Positions 19,526 to 30,666 of a DNA stretch of 64,000 nt are shown here, in pieces. The notes below the pieces were generated by a model, which ran no database searches, was not told the DNA's origin, and saw nothing but the letters and a program-made list of their open reading frames with translations. This DNA comes from Strigamia acuminata (taxonomy: Eukaryota; Arthropoda; Chilopoda; Geophilomorpha; Linotaeniidae): NCBI GenBank assembly GCA_949358305.1, contig OX442322.1, positions 5,766,001-5,830,000 on the forward strand, written 5' to 3'. A program made the translations under genes and the position numbers. Numbering within the stretch: position 1 is the first letter of the stretch; the number at the start of each line of letters is the position of its first letter.

Positions 19526-22317
19526 CTAGCAACACCTCTCTACATTCACTATGTCACTTTTCTTTCTTGTAGAATTGATGATTTCATAGTCATTAGGTGC
19601 AGTTCTTCGCACAATTTCATACGGGCCGGAAAATTGCGGTAATAATTTCTCGAATAAGCCAACTTTTCTGTTGATGGTTTTCAGATAAACCAATTCACCT
19701 GGTTCAAACTCTTTGTTGACTCTATCTTCATCAAATCTTTTCTTACTTTTTGCAGATTGTTTTTCAAGTCTCTCATTTGCAATTTTCCTGGCTGCTCGAA
19801 TGAATTTTGCTGTTCTCAATGTATATTCTTTCTGTGGCAAGTCCAAATTAACATCTACTGTCAAATCCACATCATATCCACGAAGTAAATAGTGTGGTGT
19901 ATATCCTGTTGTTTCATGAACGGCCGTGTTGTAAGAAAACAGAAGAAATGGAAGAAATTCGTCCCAGTCAGTGTGTTCGTCGTTGACGTAACTTTGCAAC
20001 ATTTTTGCGAATGTCGCATTAAATCTCTCAGTCAATCCGTTTGTTCTTGGATGGTATCCTGACGTAGTTTTATGCAAACTTTAAAACAATTTTGAGACTT
20101 CTTCAACCATTTTATTCCTGTATTCGGTTCCACGGTCACTTAGGATTTCTCTTGGACTGCCTTCTTTCAGAATAACTTCGTAAAGCAATGTTTTCGCTGC
20201 TTCTAATGCTGTAGCTGCTGCTGCTGGTCTAGCTATTGCATTCCTAGAAAGATAATCAGTTACAACAAAAACATGTTTATTTCCAAGTCGTGACAATGGA
20301 AAAGGTCCAAGTGTATCTATTCCAATTCGCTCAAAGGGTTTTGAGACTGTTGACCATGGCTGCATTAATCCTTTAGCTGGCGTTGTCATTGTTTTTGCTT
20401 TTGCGCAATGTTGGCAGGACAAGACGTAATTTCTAACATCTTTGTAGATTCTTGTCCAGAAGAATCGTGTTCTTATTCGTTTCCACGTTTTTGCCAATCC
20501 CAAATGAGCTCCTAGTAATCCATCGTGCATTTCGTACAATACATCTTTTTGAAGTTGTTTTGGAACTACCAGTAGTAAATCTTCCATGTTCAGGGAACTG
20601 TTAAGTTTTTTCTTCCTGAACAACGTTTTGCTTTGAAGAACGAACTGCTTTAGTGGTCGTCTTCTTTTTCTTGGAAGTTGCTCTTGGTTTTCTAGCGCTG
20701 TTATGAGGTCCAGTAGTTTGGGATCCTTCCTCTGTTCAACAGGGAGGTCCAAGTTTTCTAAGAAAAGCGAAGGTAATTTTTCTATTTCTTCTTCACTTAA
20801 TTCTTTCTGGATCCTACTTAAAGCATCGGCATCTGTATGTTTCTTGCCGCTTTTATGAAATATTTCAAAATCATACTCAGCTAGTTGCAGCGCCCACCTG
20901 GCTAGACGTCCATTTGGATTTCGGACTCCTCTCAGCCATTGGAGGGCAGAATGGTCAGTGATAATTTGGAATTTCTGTCCATACAAGTACGGTCTAAATT
21001 TCTCTATTGCAAAAATGATGGCTAACATTTCTCTATCAGTTGCAGTGTAATTCTGTTCAGCTGTGCTCATTAAACGACTTGCATAAGCGATAACACGCTC
21101 TTGGTTGTTGACTTTTTGTTTAAGAATTGCTCCTAAACCGTACGCGCTTGCATCAGTTGAAATCATGAAGGGCTGAGTAAAGTTTGGATGCGCTAACACC
21201 GACACTGTTATTAATGCATTTCGGAGCGTGTGGAATGCTTTATCGTGGGGTGGTCCCCAATCAAATTTTTCATCCTTTTTGGTTAAATTCACCAGAGGTT
21301 TGGAAATGTCCGCAAAACCAGCAATGAACTTCCGGTAATACGAGCATAATCCAAGAAAACCACGTAGTTGTTTGACGTTCACAGGAATTGGAAACTTCGC
21401 GACTGAATCCAGATTCCTGGGATCCGGTGAACAACCTTCAGCATCAACCACATGTCCGAGATATCGAATGGTGTGTGTTGCAAACGTACATTTGCTCAGC
21501 TTGACTTTGAGATTCGCTGTTCTAAACTTCTGGAAAACTGCCTCCAAATCGACAAGATGCTGATCGAAAGTCTTTGAAAACACTATCACATCGTCAAGAT
21601 ATGCAATACATACTTTTCCCAGGAGGTTACCAAGCACTTTATTCATCAATTTTTGAAAGGCGGCTGGACTGTTACATAATCCCATTCCGAGGACATTAAA
21701 TTCATAATGTCCGCTAGACGTGGTGAACGCTGTCTTTTCACGATCTTGTTCGTCTATTTTGACTTGGTGATATCCCTGAATGAATTCCATCATTGAAAAA
21801 TACTTCGCACCCGCTAATTGATCTAGGGTGTCATCAATACGTGGTAAGGAATAAACCATTTTTTTTGTTACTGCATTTAACCGTCTCCAATCAACACAAA
21901 ATCTCCATTTGCCGTCTCTTTTCTTGATGAGTAGTACTGGTGCACTCCACGGGCTCTCGGATTCTCTAATGACTCCCTGGTCAAGTAACTTCTTTGTTTC
22001 AGCATCCTCGATTTCTTTTACCTTAATTGATCGTCTATACGGTTGTAAATGGATTGGAGGAGAATCTCCAGTATCGATTCGATGCTTAATCGTGTGAGCT
22101 CTGCCTAAATCATTGTCAGTTTTCGCAAATCTATCTGAATTTTTCTCCAGCAACTGCAACATTAGCCCTCGTTGTGATGGCGTCATGTTGTCATTCGCCA
22201 TGGCCGTGCTAAAGTCATATTGATTAACTCTGTTTTCATCAAGCACGCCAGACTCAATTACATAAAAGGCCTTTGCAATTGCTGAGTTTTTTCCTAAATA
22301 GATTGTCTTTTTAGTTG
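19526..22317 (-). pseudogene. GypA pol: RT, RNase H, integrase
   Basis: The frame enters from the GypJ insertion point at 22317. RT shows the SPWSAPVLLIKKRDG and YLDD motifs, RNase H shows TDASAYGLG and the DADALSR end, and integrase shows the H2C2 zinc region (HDGLLGAHLG, CQHC), GIDTLGPF, SDRGTEY and NGLTERF. The end (FSGPYEIVRR) is a GPY/F-type module. An in-frame TAA at 20081-20083, between the second Asp and the Glu, splits integrase; the same frame resumes at once and runs to 19526. The N-terminal continuation is at 36665. Apart from this stop and the insertion, the gene is well preserved. Confidence 0.9.
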
Positions 22318-24065
22318 TGTGACGATTCTACTTTTGGGCTAATTTATTAGTCCTTTTTGAGATAGATAATTCGGTTTATACAAGACGTTGCTAAGTTTAG
22401 CAACAACCTAACCGAGATAAGCTATGGAAGCCTTCACAAACATGAATATGTAATCAAGTAGAAATAACTTACAGTTTTAGTGTGACATGACATATTTATT
22501 ACTAAATATTAACAACAAAATATGGGTTCTTGACGCGTGTAAACGGGCGGCATCAACTGGTTGAGGATCCGGGCGAAGCCAGAGGGATACGGCTGACTTG
22601 CGGCATCGTCACAAATATCGCTACGGAGACGTATTTGGTCCGCAGCATCGAGTATCTAATAACGCGAAGAGTCCTTCGCATAAGTAGGAATATTCAGCAG
22701 AATATTCCATGTTCCAAATGAATAAAAGTAAAGTAATTAGTGGAATACGACAAATGAATTGTTGTATAAATATTAATTGGGCGGGGACCGTCACGACAAT
22801 TGAAAGAACGTCGCGGGAGTTGTTGAGACTCCATCCGCCAGCATGCCTTACGACGACAAGATCTCGTGATCAGGCGCCGAGTATTTAATTGTGTGCTTTA
22901 ACTCGCTATCGGTGGTACCAACCACCAGGTAAACATTTCTATGGACTTACCGGTATAAAAAGATATTGCCAATACAGGATTACCAATGCCCGAGTAATTT
23001 ATTTAACACAGTGTTGTTCAACTTCTGTTCACGGGTTACTAACCCGGAGGGTACGATGGGGCGGGGACCGTCACGACGGTCGAGAGAACCATCGCGGGAG
23101 GATTTGACTCCTCCATCCGCCAGCATGCCTTACGATGGCGGGATCCAATGATCGAGCACCGGGTAAAATATTATTTGGCCACTGCCGTTGGATTACCATT
23201 ATCCAGGTAGTTATTTATCGCAACATCTTGAAGATATTACTCACGGGCTACCAACCCGGCGTGTTACCTGTGCATTAGGCCTTTACCGACTTTTAACGAG
23301 CGGAAGGACCAATCGTAGAAAGACGGGAACCTGCGTGGGCTGTTTACAACAACCATCCTGCAGCGGACTGTGGCCAGTTAGCTGAGGGACCTACTTTCAT
23401 TTAGCAAGGTCGTACTGTATACGACCGTTATATTAAGCCACCGTACGAAGTCCTACTGTCCCGTAGAACAGCTGGCTAACGTTACGGGGCCATTTCATGC
23501 GGATGCATGTCTATTACCGGAGTTAGCCTTCCCGAAATAGCCCTACAACAGCAATAACAAAATAGTAATGAATACTAACTGTGGAGAGCTGAGGTGGCCT
23601 GATGTGTCGATAGAGAATAATGAAATCAAACGATAACAATTCAACTACAGACAATATACAAGTTCAGTTATCAAGCCAAGCACTGGAAGTGAGAAAACTG
23701 AAGCTTATATAGTTCTGTAGAACTACTAGATTGGCGACAGCCAATCAGCGTACGAATCGGTGGATTCGTGGGTCACTAGTCCGGACCTAATATATGACTA
23801 TGTCCAGATGGGCCCAGTTGGGGTCCGGAAAGGTCCGATTGGTTCCCTTTGACAGGTAAGTAATGTGGATATTGATTCGATAGAATCAACACCATCAAGT
23901 AATTAATACTTAATTCATATTGAATAAAATAGTTATATTTTATTCACCGTGTTTAAATAATTATTTATCACACTTTTTAGTTTTAACCGAGTTTGAAATA
24001 CGCGCGTTGGTTAAACAGCGCCATCTATGGTGAACATTGATAACTATCGATTTGTAATCATCACA
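22318..24065 (-). repeat. GypJ 3' LTR
   Basis: This 1,748-bp LTR reads TGTGATG to CGTCACA on the element strand. U3 has an inverted CCAAT pair (23729-23746), a palindrome AGTTCT/AGAACT and a TATATAA box (23705-23711). More than 1.3 kb lies downstream of the TATA box, an unusually long R-U5, and holds at least two degenerate copies of a structured unit (about 22780-23055 and 23057-23270). The adjoining polypurine tract is CCGGGGGATG at 24066-24075. Confidence 0.95.
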
Positions 24066-24803
24066 CATCCCCCGGTGACAAGCATAGAGTTTACTAACTC
24101 TCGATTGTCATTCTTAATGGATAAGAATGTTCACCTAATTCTATCGAATTAATCCACTTGGTAAGTTTTTTATTAACTTAATCATGTTATTTCTTTCAGA
24201 AACTTCGTCACCCGATTAGACTAATCGGCTTCTCTGCACTGCGCAACTCCCGGTTGCTAAGCGACGGAAATGAACTCGTCCGAACATGGATACATGTTCG
24301 AGAAAACTAATTTCGATAGAAATTTTAATTCTCCGTCAAATAAACTTATTCATAGCTTATTAATCAACAAGATAATCAATAAAAAATAAACTTATGCAAA
24401 ATTTTATTTATCGAAAATCTAAACTAGTAATTTTTATTACGATTGTCATAAAAATTATTGAATTTCAACTTGAAATTCTTCAACACTTTGAACAAAGCAA
24501 AACAAACACAATTTCCACAAATAATAATGAAATTCGCAAATAAATCAAACAAACATATATTAATATGATTAGTTCCATAAATGCTCAAATTGAATTCGAA
24601 AACGAAAAATTAAATTGAATCCAATTTTAAAATTAAACTATACTCGTTCGAGTATTTTAATGATTAGTTCAAAATCTTGAAACAAACACAATACTCGTGG
24701 GAATATTTCGTAATGGCGAAAAAAACACAACAAACACTTGGAGCATTTTTAGTCATAAAAATCTCCACTCGGAAAAATAAACGAATGTTAATTTTGTCCC
24801 TTT
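24066..24803 (-). mobile_element. GypJ 3' non-coding region
   Basis: Apart from the polypurine tract at its left edge, this is AT-rich sequence without an open frame. I see nothing else in it. Confidence 0.7.
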
Positions 24804-26321
24804 TTACTCTTTCTTTTCGACGTTAGTCGAATCTTCCTCTTCCTTTTTCTCGACTTCAGCAGAAGTCAGAAAATCCGATTCTTCAGTCGCCTCTGTCGAG
24901 ACGGTGGAAAACACAGCTTCTTCCGGAGCTTCAATCTCTTCTGGGCTCGGAGGTGGGAACGGCAGATCCTCGAGCAACTCGGCCACGAAATCGACGACGG
25001 AGAGCAACTCCTCGGCGTCCTCGAACTGTGCGTCGTCCGAAGTCTCAGACTTAGACGCTGGAGGGGCACTAGACACGTCGGTTACGGCCGCTGGAGGATC
25101 CTCCACGGGTTTAGACGACGTTTCAACAGCCTGTTGAAGCTTACGAGCTCGCCCTCGTGCCAAGATGTTGGTTCGTTGAACCTTGGCAATTTCTCTCGCT
25201 CGGTCGAGCGTCAGACAGCCTCGTCCACGCGACATCGCTCTTGGTCGAACGAATTCTTCCTGCACCTCGCTTCCGGCGCTCTCGACGGCTTGGACAGTTT
25301 CAGTAGAAACTTCGGAGTCCTCAGATGGCGGCGGCGACTGTCGAAGGAGTTCGACTCTTACACCGGCGTTGGCTTCAGCGCGGGCCCAGGTGAGGAAGCG
25401 CGGGTCGATGTAAACCGCTTCGCCGCGACTATTCAAGAAAAGTCGGCACTTTGGGCAGTGAGCCCAACATCGCTTCTCGTTAGGCTTAATGCCTTTCACC
25501 AAGTGGGGCTGAACCTCCTTGCGCCACGGCTCCGAACGCGGTCGCGTTTTCCTTCCACGGCAGTTTGGACAACGCATTAGAGAAGAGCCTGCGGATGCAC
25601 CGCAGCACCACCCACAGCCGACGCAAAATGGGCAGATCGTCTCTGTTGCCTGGTCCGTCACGATGTTATCGTGAGGTATTCCGGCTGCCATGTTTCGTTC
25701 GCACTGCTCCTTGCGCAGGCGGGCCTTCTCGTCCTTCTTTCTGGCCTTGTTGGCCGCTCGGTACTCGCGGTTGCGAGAAACAGGCTCCGAATAACGCAGA
25801 GCGCCCGGCGGCGGCTCATTCCATCCGTATTCTGACGCAGAAGACTCAGCACCAGCAAGAAGATGCGTAGCAGACGCTGATTGTCCCGTCACAGTCGATG
25901 CAGCCGCATTCGACGTGTTGGCGACAGTGGGCGCCACGCTTGCAGTTGGCGGCCGAAATTCTGGCGAATGCGGGGCCAACGGGACGTTAATAACGTTTAC
26001 AGGCGGATATGCTACCTGGGCCAACGGGGCCAATTGCGCCGACTCATAAACGGTTGGCTGCGCAGAAGTGGATGGGGCCTGCATCATCGCATTTAAGTCG
26101 AGCGGAAGTCCGTCCGGATGGACGCTCAGCCAATTAAGCGTTGCGAGTTGCAGCGGCGTCAGGGCGTACATCGAGGCGGGCGCCGTCGGTATCGGTTGGG
26201 CCCTCATGTAAGCACGTTCCGCTGAACGGCGTTGCTCGTCACTAGACGAGGTGGACGAGCTGGAGCTTTCATGTCGGTGTCGTCGATGACTCCGTTTTGA
26301 ACGGTGCTTACCACTTCCCAT
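24804..26321 (-). CDS. GypJ accessory ORF: RS-like, cysteine-cluster protein
   Basis: A 505-506 codon frame has its ATG at 26321, between pol and the 3' LTR. Numbered from that ATG, residues about 5-30 are Arg/His/Ser-rich like RS domains, 30-180 is Ala/Pro/Ser-rich linker, and 180-210 is a basic, probably helical stretch. A cysteine cluster follows at about 230-292: CPFC, CGWCC, CPNC, then CWAHCPKC, ten Cys in all, suggesting two zinc sites. The last third is acidic (EDAEELLSVVDF, many Glu). I see no signal peptide, transmembrane segment or furin-like site, so it is not an envelope. The coding region is clearly GC-richer than the AT-rich gag and pol around it, which may mean capture from elsewhere. 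Nuclear RNA or chromatin binding is the natural guess from composition only. I do not recognise the family; GypF is truncated before this point. Confidence 0.75.
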   Translation of the reverse strand: MGSGKHRSKRSHRRHRHESSSSSTSSSDEQRRSAERAYMRAQPIPTAPASMYALTPLQLATLNWLSVHPDGLPLDLNAMMQAPSTSAQPTVYESAQLAPLAQVAYPPVNVINVPLAPHSPEFRPPTASVAPTVANTSNAAASTVTGQSASATHLLAGAESSASEYGWNEPPPGALRYSEPVSRNREYRAANKARKKDEKARLRKEQCERNMAAGIPHDNIVTDQATETICPFCVGCGWCCGASAGSSLMRCPNCRGRKTRPRSEPWRKEVQPHLVKGIKPNEKRCWAHCPKCRLFLNSRGEAVYIDPRFLTWARAEANAGVRVELLRQSPPPSEDSEVSTETVQAVESAGSEVQEEFVRPRAMSRGRGCLTLDRAREIAKVQRTNILARGRARKLQQAVETSSKPVEDPPAAVTDVSSAPPASKSETSDDAQFEDAEELLSVVDFVAELLEDLPFPPPSPEEIEAPEEAVFSTVSTEATEESDFLTSAEVEKKEEEDSTNVEKKE

Positions 26322-27372
26322 CTGCAGACGCAAATAAATTATTTTATTAAAAATAATTCCACTCTAAATAATCATTCCTTGAGTCCAAAGAATTAAAACG
26401 TATTGTTCGCAACGAAAATACACAACTCGAGTTATTTATAACCCTTAACAGGTGACACTAATGAGTCTCATTCCCCTTGTGTTTATGACACGAGAATGGA
26501 CTCGCCTGACAGTGATTTTTCATCGAAAATCGCAACTTGTTGATTTTTCAAAAGAAAAAATCCCCTTTGTTATGTAAACTATTTAATCCAACTTCCGAGT
26601 ATCAAAGATAACTTTTCGTATTAATTAATTAACACTTAGTCTAATAAATATCTTACATCGAAAATTCATCGCCAAATAATTTATGCAAGCCTCGACCGCG
26701 ACTTGATTTAAATAATTAGTGCCTACATACTTAAATCTTAATAATTCATTATTAATATTTAACCCAACTATTCGACTGAATAGCTAAACTTCCAGAGTGA
26801 TTTAATGCCGATTCACGCTTATAATACACGTGAATTTCTAATTTTTTATCGGGACGCCGATATTTTTCAATTGTTGCGAACAATTTTTCCAATTCTTTGG
26901 TCAAAGAATATATTTGAAAACTACTTACTGTTGAAGCTTGTTTTCCTTGCTGAGGTTGCTAATTGAATTAGCGTTGAAATCTCGAGTCGAAAAATGAAGA
27001 GGGACGAAGGGACGAAGTCACTTGTATCCACGTGTTTTACGAAGTGTTTGTGTGCAATGAACCCTGGGAATTTTATTCCCTATTAATTGTCGGGTTCGAG
27101 GTTTAATCACACCTCGTAAGTCTCGTACCTTCGTAATTACGCGAGATTATCACTTTTCAAAGTAATTCTCTGTATTTTGGTTAAAACACATGTAAATACG
27201 ACCAAAAAATTAAAATATTCTATCGAATATTTAATTCATCGCAACAAATTCATATTTTAATATAAATTTCAATAAATATCGTAATATCTTGTCCCCCGGT
27301 GTTGAGATTATAAATCACTACACCTGTCAGACATGTAAATAATTACAGTCTTCAAGTTTTGAATAAAACTTA
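26322..27372 (-). mobile_element. GypJ region between pol and the accessory ORF
   Basis: This is about 1 kb of AT-rich sequence without a gene. Its last bases before the accessory ATG read TTTATTTGCGTCTGCAG, which looks like a 3' splice acceptor with AG at 26322-26323. That suggests a spliced message for the accessory ORF. Confidence 0.5.
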
Positions 27373-30300
27373 TCAATTCCAACAAAACTTTGAGGCTTTT
27401 CCTCGTTGTTGGTAAGGTTTTTTAAATACTGCAGTGATGTTTCGCACGAAATTTTCATCTGCATATTTAGGATTTGGTTTTCGTTCTCGTCGTGGACGAG
27501 TGCTAGTTCGTGGAACTATCGGTTGGGGTTTGCGGGGTTTTCGAGGTGGTTTCTTTGGAACTTCACCTCTTTTTAACGCCGCTTTCTTTTCCATAGCAGT
27601 TAAGCGTTGTCTATGTCTATGTTTAGACTTTGTTGGCGCAGATTTGTCAATCTGCACTGAAGTTGAGTCGGATAATTCCATTGGAATTTCTGAGGAAGTT
27701 TCAGGAATTAATTCCATTTCTTCAGCATCCGGAAGTTGATTACTTTCGTCCATCCATTTAGGATTGTCTTGAGGCGAGTAAGAAGCGGACTTTTGTCCTA
27801 CTTTCCAAGTCTCAATTGGGTATGAGGGCGTATAGGGGTACAACGCTTTAATGTTCACTGATTTTTCGATCGAACCATCAGATAATTTGCGTAATTTATA
27901 CGCTCCGCCAGGAAGTACTTTAGTAATTTCCCACGGTCCATCTCTCTTCTTGGCAAATCCAGCGAAGATATTTTTATCTGCGCACGAGAGAATGTGAGTC
28001 TGTTTCCAAACTAAATCTCCAACTTCGAACTCCGTAATTACGAACTTTTGTTCGTGTATTTTTCTATGTCGTTCAAAATTCAATTGAATTCTGCGATGCA
28101 TCTCTTGATGCGATCTACGTAATATATCTAATAGTACTCTGACATATTTTTCTGGATTTTCTTTGTCAAATGGATTGGCATGTTTAATAATCCTTGGGTC
28201 GAAAGGTAATGTTACGATTCGTCCTGTGTTCAGTAACATTGGGCTTGAGCCCGTTGCCGCTGAGACATTATTTCTCATCGCGAACGCGAATTCGTCTAGA
28301 TAACGTGGCCATTGCGTGTGCACATCTGTGTACAGGGCCAGCATCGTCTTTATATCTCTATTGGCTCGCTCTGTCGGGTTCGCCTGGGCATGATACGTGC
28401 TTGTATGGGACGGGCGAATGTTGTACATTTCGCAATACTCATTGTAAATATCGGAAACAAATTGTTTTCCGTTATCGCTCACAATCTTTTTGGGGTGTCC
28501 CCATCTGTTTGTAACAGATCTTAATTCTTGAATGCAGTTAGCGCTCGTGGCTTTGGTCAAAGCCTTAATTTCAACGAACTTGGTACAATTGTCAATAATG
28601 ACAAAAATATACTGGTTTTGGGACCTTCCTGCGGGTTTTGGGCCCATCAAGTCCATGTTAATACATTCCCAAGGATTGGTCATGTTGTGTGGCGTGTAAG
28701 GAGCTGCGTGCCTTTTCTGTTGAATAGGCTTGTACTGAGCACAGTGCGTGCAACTTTTGACGTAGTTCCTGACACTTCTACTCATACCAGGCCAGAAATA
28801 TATTAAACGCGTTTTCTCAAGCGTCTTACTCATCCCAGCGTGACCGCTTAGGGGGTGGCCATGACAAGCGAAGAGTACTCGTTTTACGAGTGAACTGGGT
28901 ACAACGGCTTTAAAGCCGTTTCCCGAATCGTTTAATTCCTCTTCGAACGAAGGGTTAAAATAGATGATCATTTGATCACCATCAATTTCTTTTTTGTCTA
29001 AACAATAGTTTTTGACTTTGTATTTCCATTCTTTTATTTCAGATTGTGGTATCCCAACAACCTTGTAATTCAATAAATATTCTCGAATGCGTTTGCATTC
29101 AGTATCTAGTAACTGAGCATCTATTATTTCTCTCCTTGTAGGAGGGACTTCTTTAAGTACTTCAGTCAACGCACTGTACAAGGTTTCTTGTACTTCCTCC
29201 CCCTCCTTTTCTTCAGAACATTCTTTAGAATTTTCTGAAAAATAGGAACGCACACTAGCCAAATATTCTCGTTTCTCCGGGGCACGATTTAATGAAACAG
29301 AAGGATTTCCGTCCCATTCAGGCCAGTATTGTTTAATTTCGACAGGTTCCACATGATCACGAAGAGGAATGTCTTCCTCTGTTAGTGGGGCTCTAGAAAG
29401 TGCATCTGCAACTTGGTTAGCAGCACCTTTTCGAAAAACAATTTTAAAATTTCCACATTGGATTCTTAAGGCCCATCGGCCAAATTTCCCAGATGGTTCA
29501 GGCGTTCGCATCAACCATTTCAGTGCTTCTGCATCTGACTCTAAAGTGAATGTACCATATTCGAGATATGGTTTAAATCGATCAATAGCCCACACGACTG
29601 CGAGACATTCGAGTTCCGGCGTTGTATAACGCTTCTCCGCTCCACGTAAAACTCTGCTTGCATAAGCTACAGGTTTGGGTACAGAAATGTTTTTCTGCTT
29701 CTTTTCATCGAATATATCGACGTCTTGGCAAAGGACAGCTCCTAAGCCTTCATGTGAAGCGTCAGTCATGACAACAAATGGTAAAGTCATATCTGGTTTG
29801 TGTAGACAATTGTCACCACAAAGTAGCTCTTTAATTTTATTAAAAGCTTCTGTCTGCTCATCTCCCCATTCAAATGGAGTTTTCTCATTCATCATACGTG
29901 TGTATGGTGCGGCAATAGTTCCGTGATTTGGAACAAACTTCCTGAAGAAGTTAGTCATGCCGTGAAAGCGCTGAATGTCTTTAGCACACGTGGGGGTGGG
30001 AAATTTCATGATCGCCGATATTTTATCGGGATCACCGAAGAGACCTTCGGGTTTAATCCAGTGGCCCAAGAATTTTAATTCTGTACGCCCAAAACGAGAT
30101 TTCGCTTTATTTATCGTCATGTTGGCTTGGTTAAGCCTTTCCAAAACATCTCGGACATGTTTGAGATGATCATCCCAATTATCTGAATACACAATTACGT
30201 CATCCAAATAAACTAATGCGTAGTCTTGTAAAGCTGAGCCTAAAATGCCTTCCATCAGACGCTGGAAAGTACAAGGCGCATTGCAAAGGCCGAACGGCAT

Positions 30301-30666
30301 TTGCACAAATTGATAAGGGCCGTTTGGCGTATAAAACGCCGTTTTTGGACGATCTTCCTCACGCATTTTGACTTGGTAGTAACCTTTAACAAGGTCGATA
30401 GACGTAAAATACTTTGCCGGACCAGTATTATGCAATAAAAGGTCAATACTTGGCATTTGTATTACTTCGACTTCAGTGATGGCATTTAGCCACCGGTAGT
30501 CGATGCACATCCTATACGAGCCGTCAGGCTTCGCAACAATGACGGGATGACTTATGAAGGGCCCTTTGGCCTTTTCAATGAGTCCATCCTGTTCCAATTC
30601 TGCAGCTAGTTTGGTCATAATGGCTCTCTTGGCCGGGTTATACATTCTATACTGCATTTTGGGCAA
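27373..30666 (-). CDS. GypJ pol: RT, RNase H, integrase
   Basis: About 1,097 codons are open. RT starts with the YRMYNPAKRAIM region and has YLDD near residue 150; RNase H has TDASHEGLG and the VADALSRAPL end; integrase has the H2C2 zinc region (HPLSGHAG, CTHC), NMDLMGPKP, SDNGKQF and the Glu of NPTERAN. A GPW/KL module (GPWEITKVLPGG) and a long Lys/Arg/Pro-rich tail follow. No chromodomain is apparent. The frame is separated from protease by a 4-bp deletion near 30665: GypF has 4 more bases there and reads straight through, so this copy should not make a full protease-RT fusion. Confidence 0.92.
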   Translation of the reverse strand: MPKMQYRMYNPAKRAIMTKLAAELEQDGLIEKAKGPFISHPVIVAKPDGSYRMCIDYRWLNAITEVEVIQMPSIDLLLHNTGPAKYFTSIDLVKGYYQVKMREEDRPKTAFYTPNGPYQFVQMPFGLCNAPCTFQRLMEGILGSALQDYALVYLDDVIVYSDNWDDHLKHVRDVLERLNQANMTINKAKSRFGRTELKFLGHWIKPEGLFGDPDKISAIMKFPTPTCAKDIQRFHGMTNFFRKFVPNHGTIAAPYTRMMNEKTPFEWGDEQTEAFNKIKELLCGDNCLHKPDMTLPFVVMTDASHEGLGAVLCQDVDIFDEKKQKNISVPKPVAYASRVLRGAEKRYTTPELECLAVVWAIDRFKPYLEYGTFTLESDAEALKWLMRTPEPSGKFGRWALRIQCGNFKIVFRKGAANQVADALSRAPLTEEDIPLRDHVEPVEIKQYWPEWDGNPSVSLNRAPEKREYLASVRSYFSENSKECSEEKEGEEVQETLYSALTEVLKEVPPTRREIIDAQLLDTECKRIREYLLNYKVVGIPQSEIKEWKYKVKNYCLDKKEIDGDQMIIYFNPSFEEELNDSGNGFKAVVPSSLVKRVLFACHGHPLSGHAGMSKTLEKTRLIYFWPGMSRSVRNYVKSCTHCAQYKPIQQKRHAAPYTPHNMTNPWECINMDLMGPKPAGRSQNQYIFVIIDNCTKFVEIKALTKATSANCIQELRSVTNRWGHPKKIVSDNGKQFVSDIYNEYCEMYNIRPSHTSTYHAQANPTERANRDIKTMLALYTDVHTQWPRYLDEFAFAMRNNVSAATGSSPMLLNTGRIVTLPFDPRIIKHANPFDKENPEKYVRVLLDILRRSHQEMHRRIQLNFERHRKIHEQKFVITEFEVGDLVWKQTHILSCADKNIFAGFAKKRDGPWEITKVLPGGAYKLRKLSDGSIEKSVNIKALYPYTPSYPIETWKVGQKSASYSPQDNPKWMDESNQLPDAEEMELIPETSSEIPMELSDSTSVQIDKSAPTKSKHRHRQRLTAMEKKAALKRGEVPKKPPRKPRKPQPIVPRTSTRPRRERKPNPKYADENFVRNITAVFKKPYQQRGKASKFCWN

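Noticed and set aside
22780-23270. CRISPR-like array in the repeated LTR units
   Set aside because: Two degenerate units of unequal length within an LTR of a eukaryotic retrotransposon; no regular spacer pattern.
22530-23390. Small ORFs inside the GypJ LTR (also at 35129-35984 and 46851-47688)
   Set aside because: They recur only because the LTR is repeated, run antisense to the element, and cross structured repeat units.
24904-25580. Plus-strand frames opposite the GypJ accessory ORF (up to 148 codons)
   Set aside because: They are antisense shadows of a GC-rich coding region with no start context or recognisable domain.
24804-26321. Envelope gene for GypJ
   Set aside because: No signal peptide, hydrophobic membrane segment or cleavage motif; composition is charged and Ser/Ala/Pro-rich.
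27373-27600. Chromodomain at the end of GypJ integrase
   Set aside because: The tail is Lys/Arg/Pro-rich without the aromatic pattern of a chromodomain.
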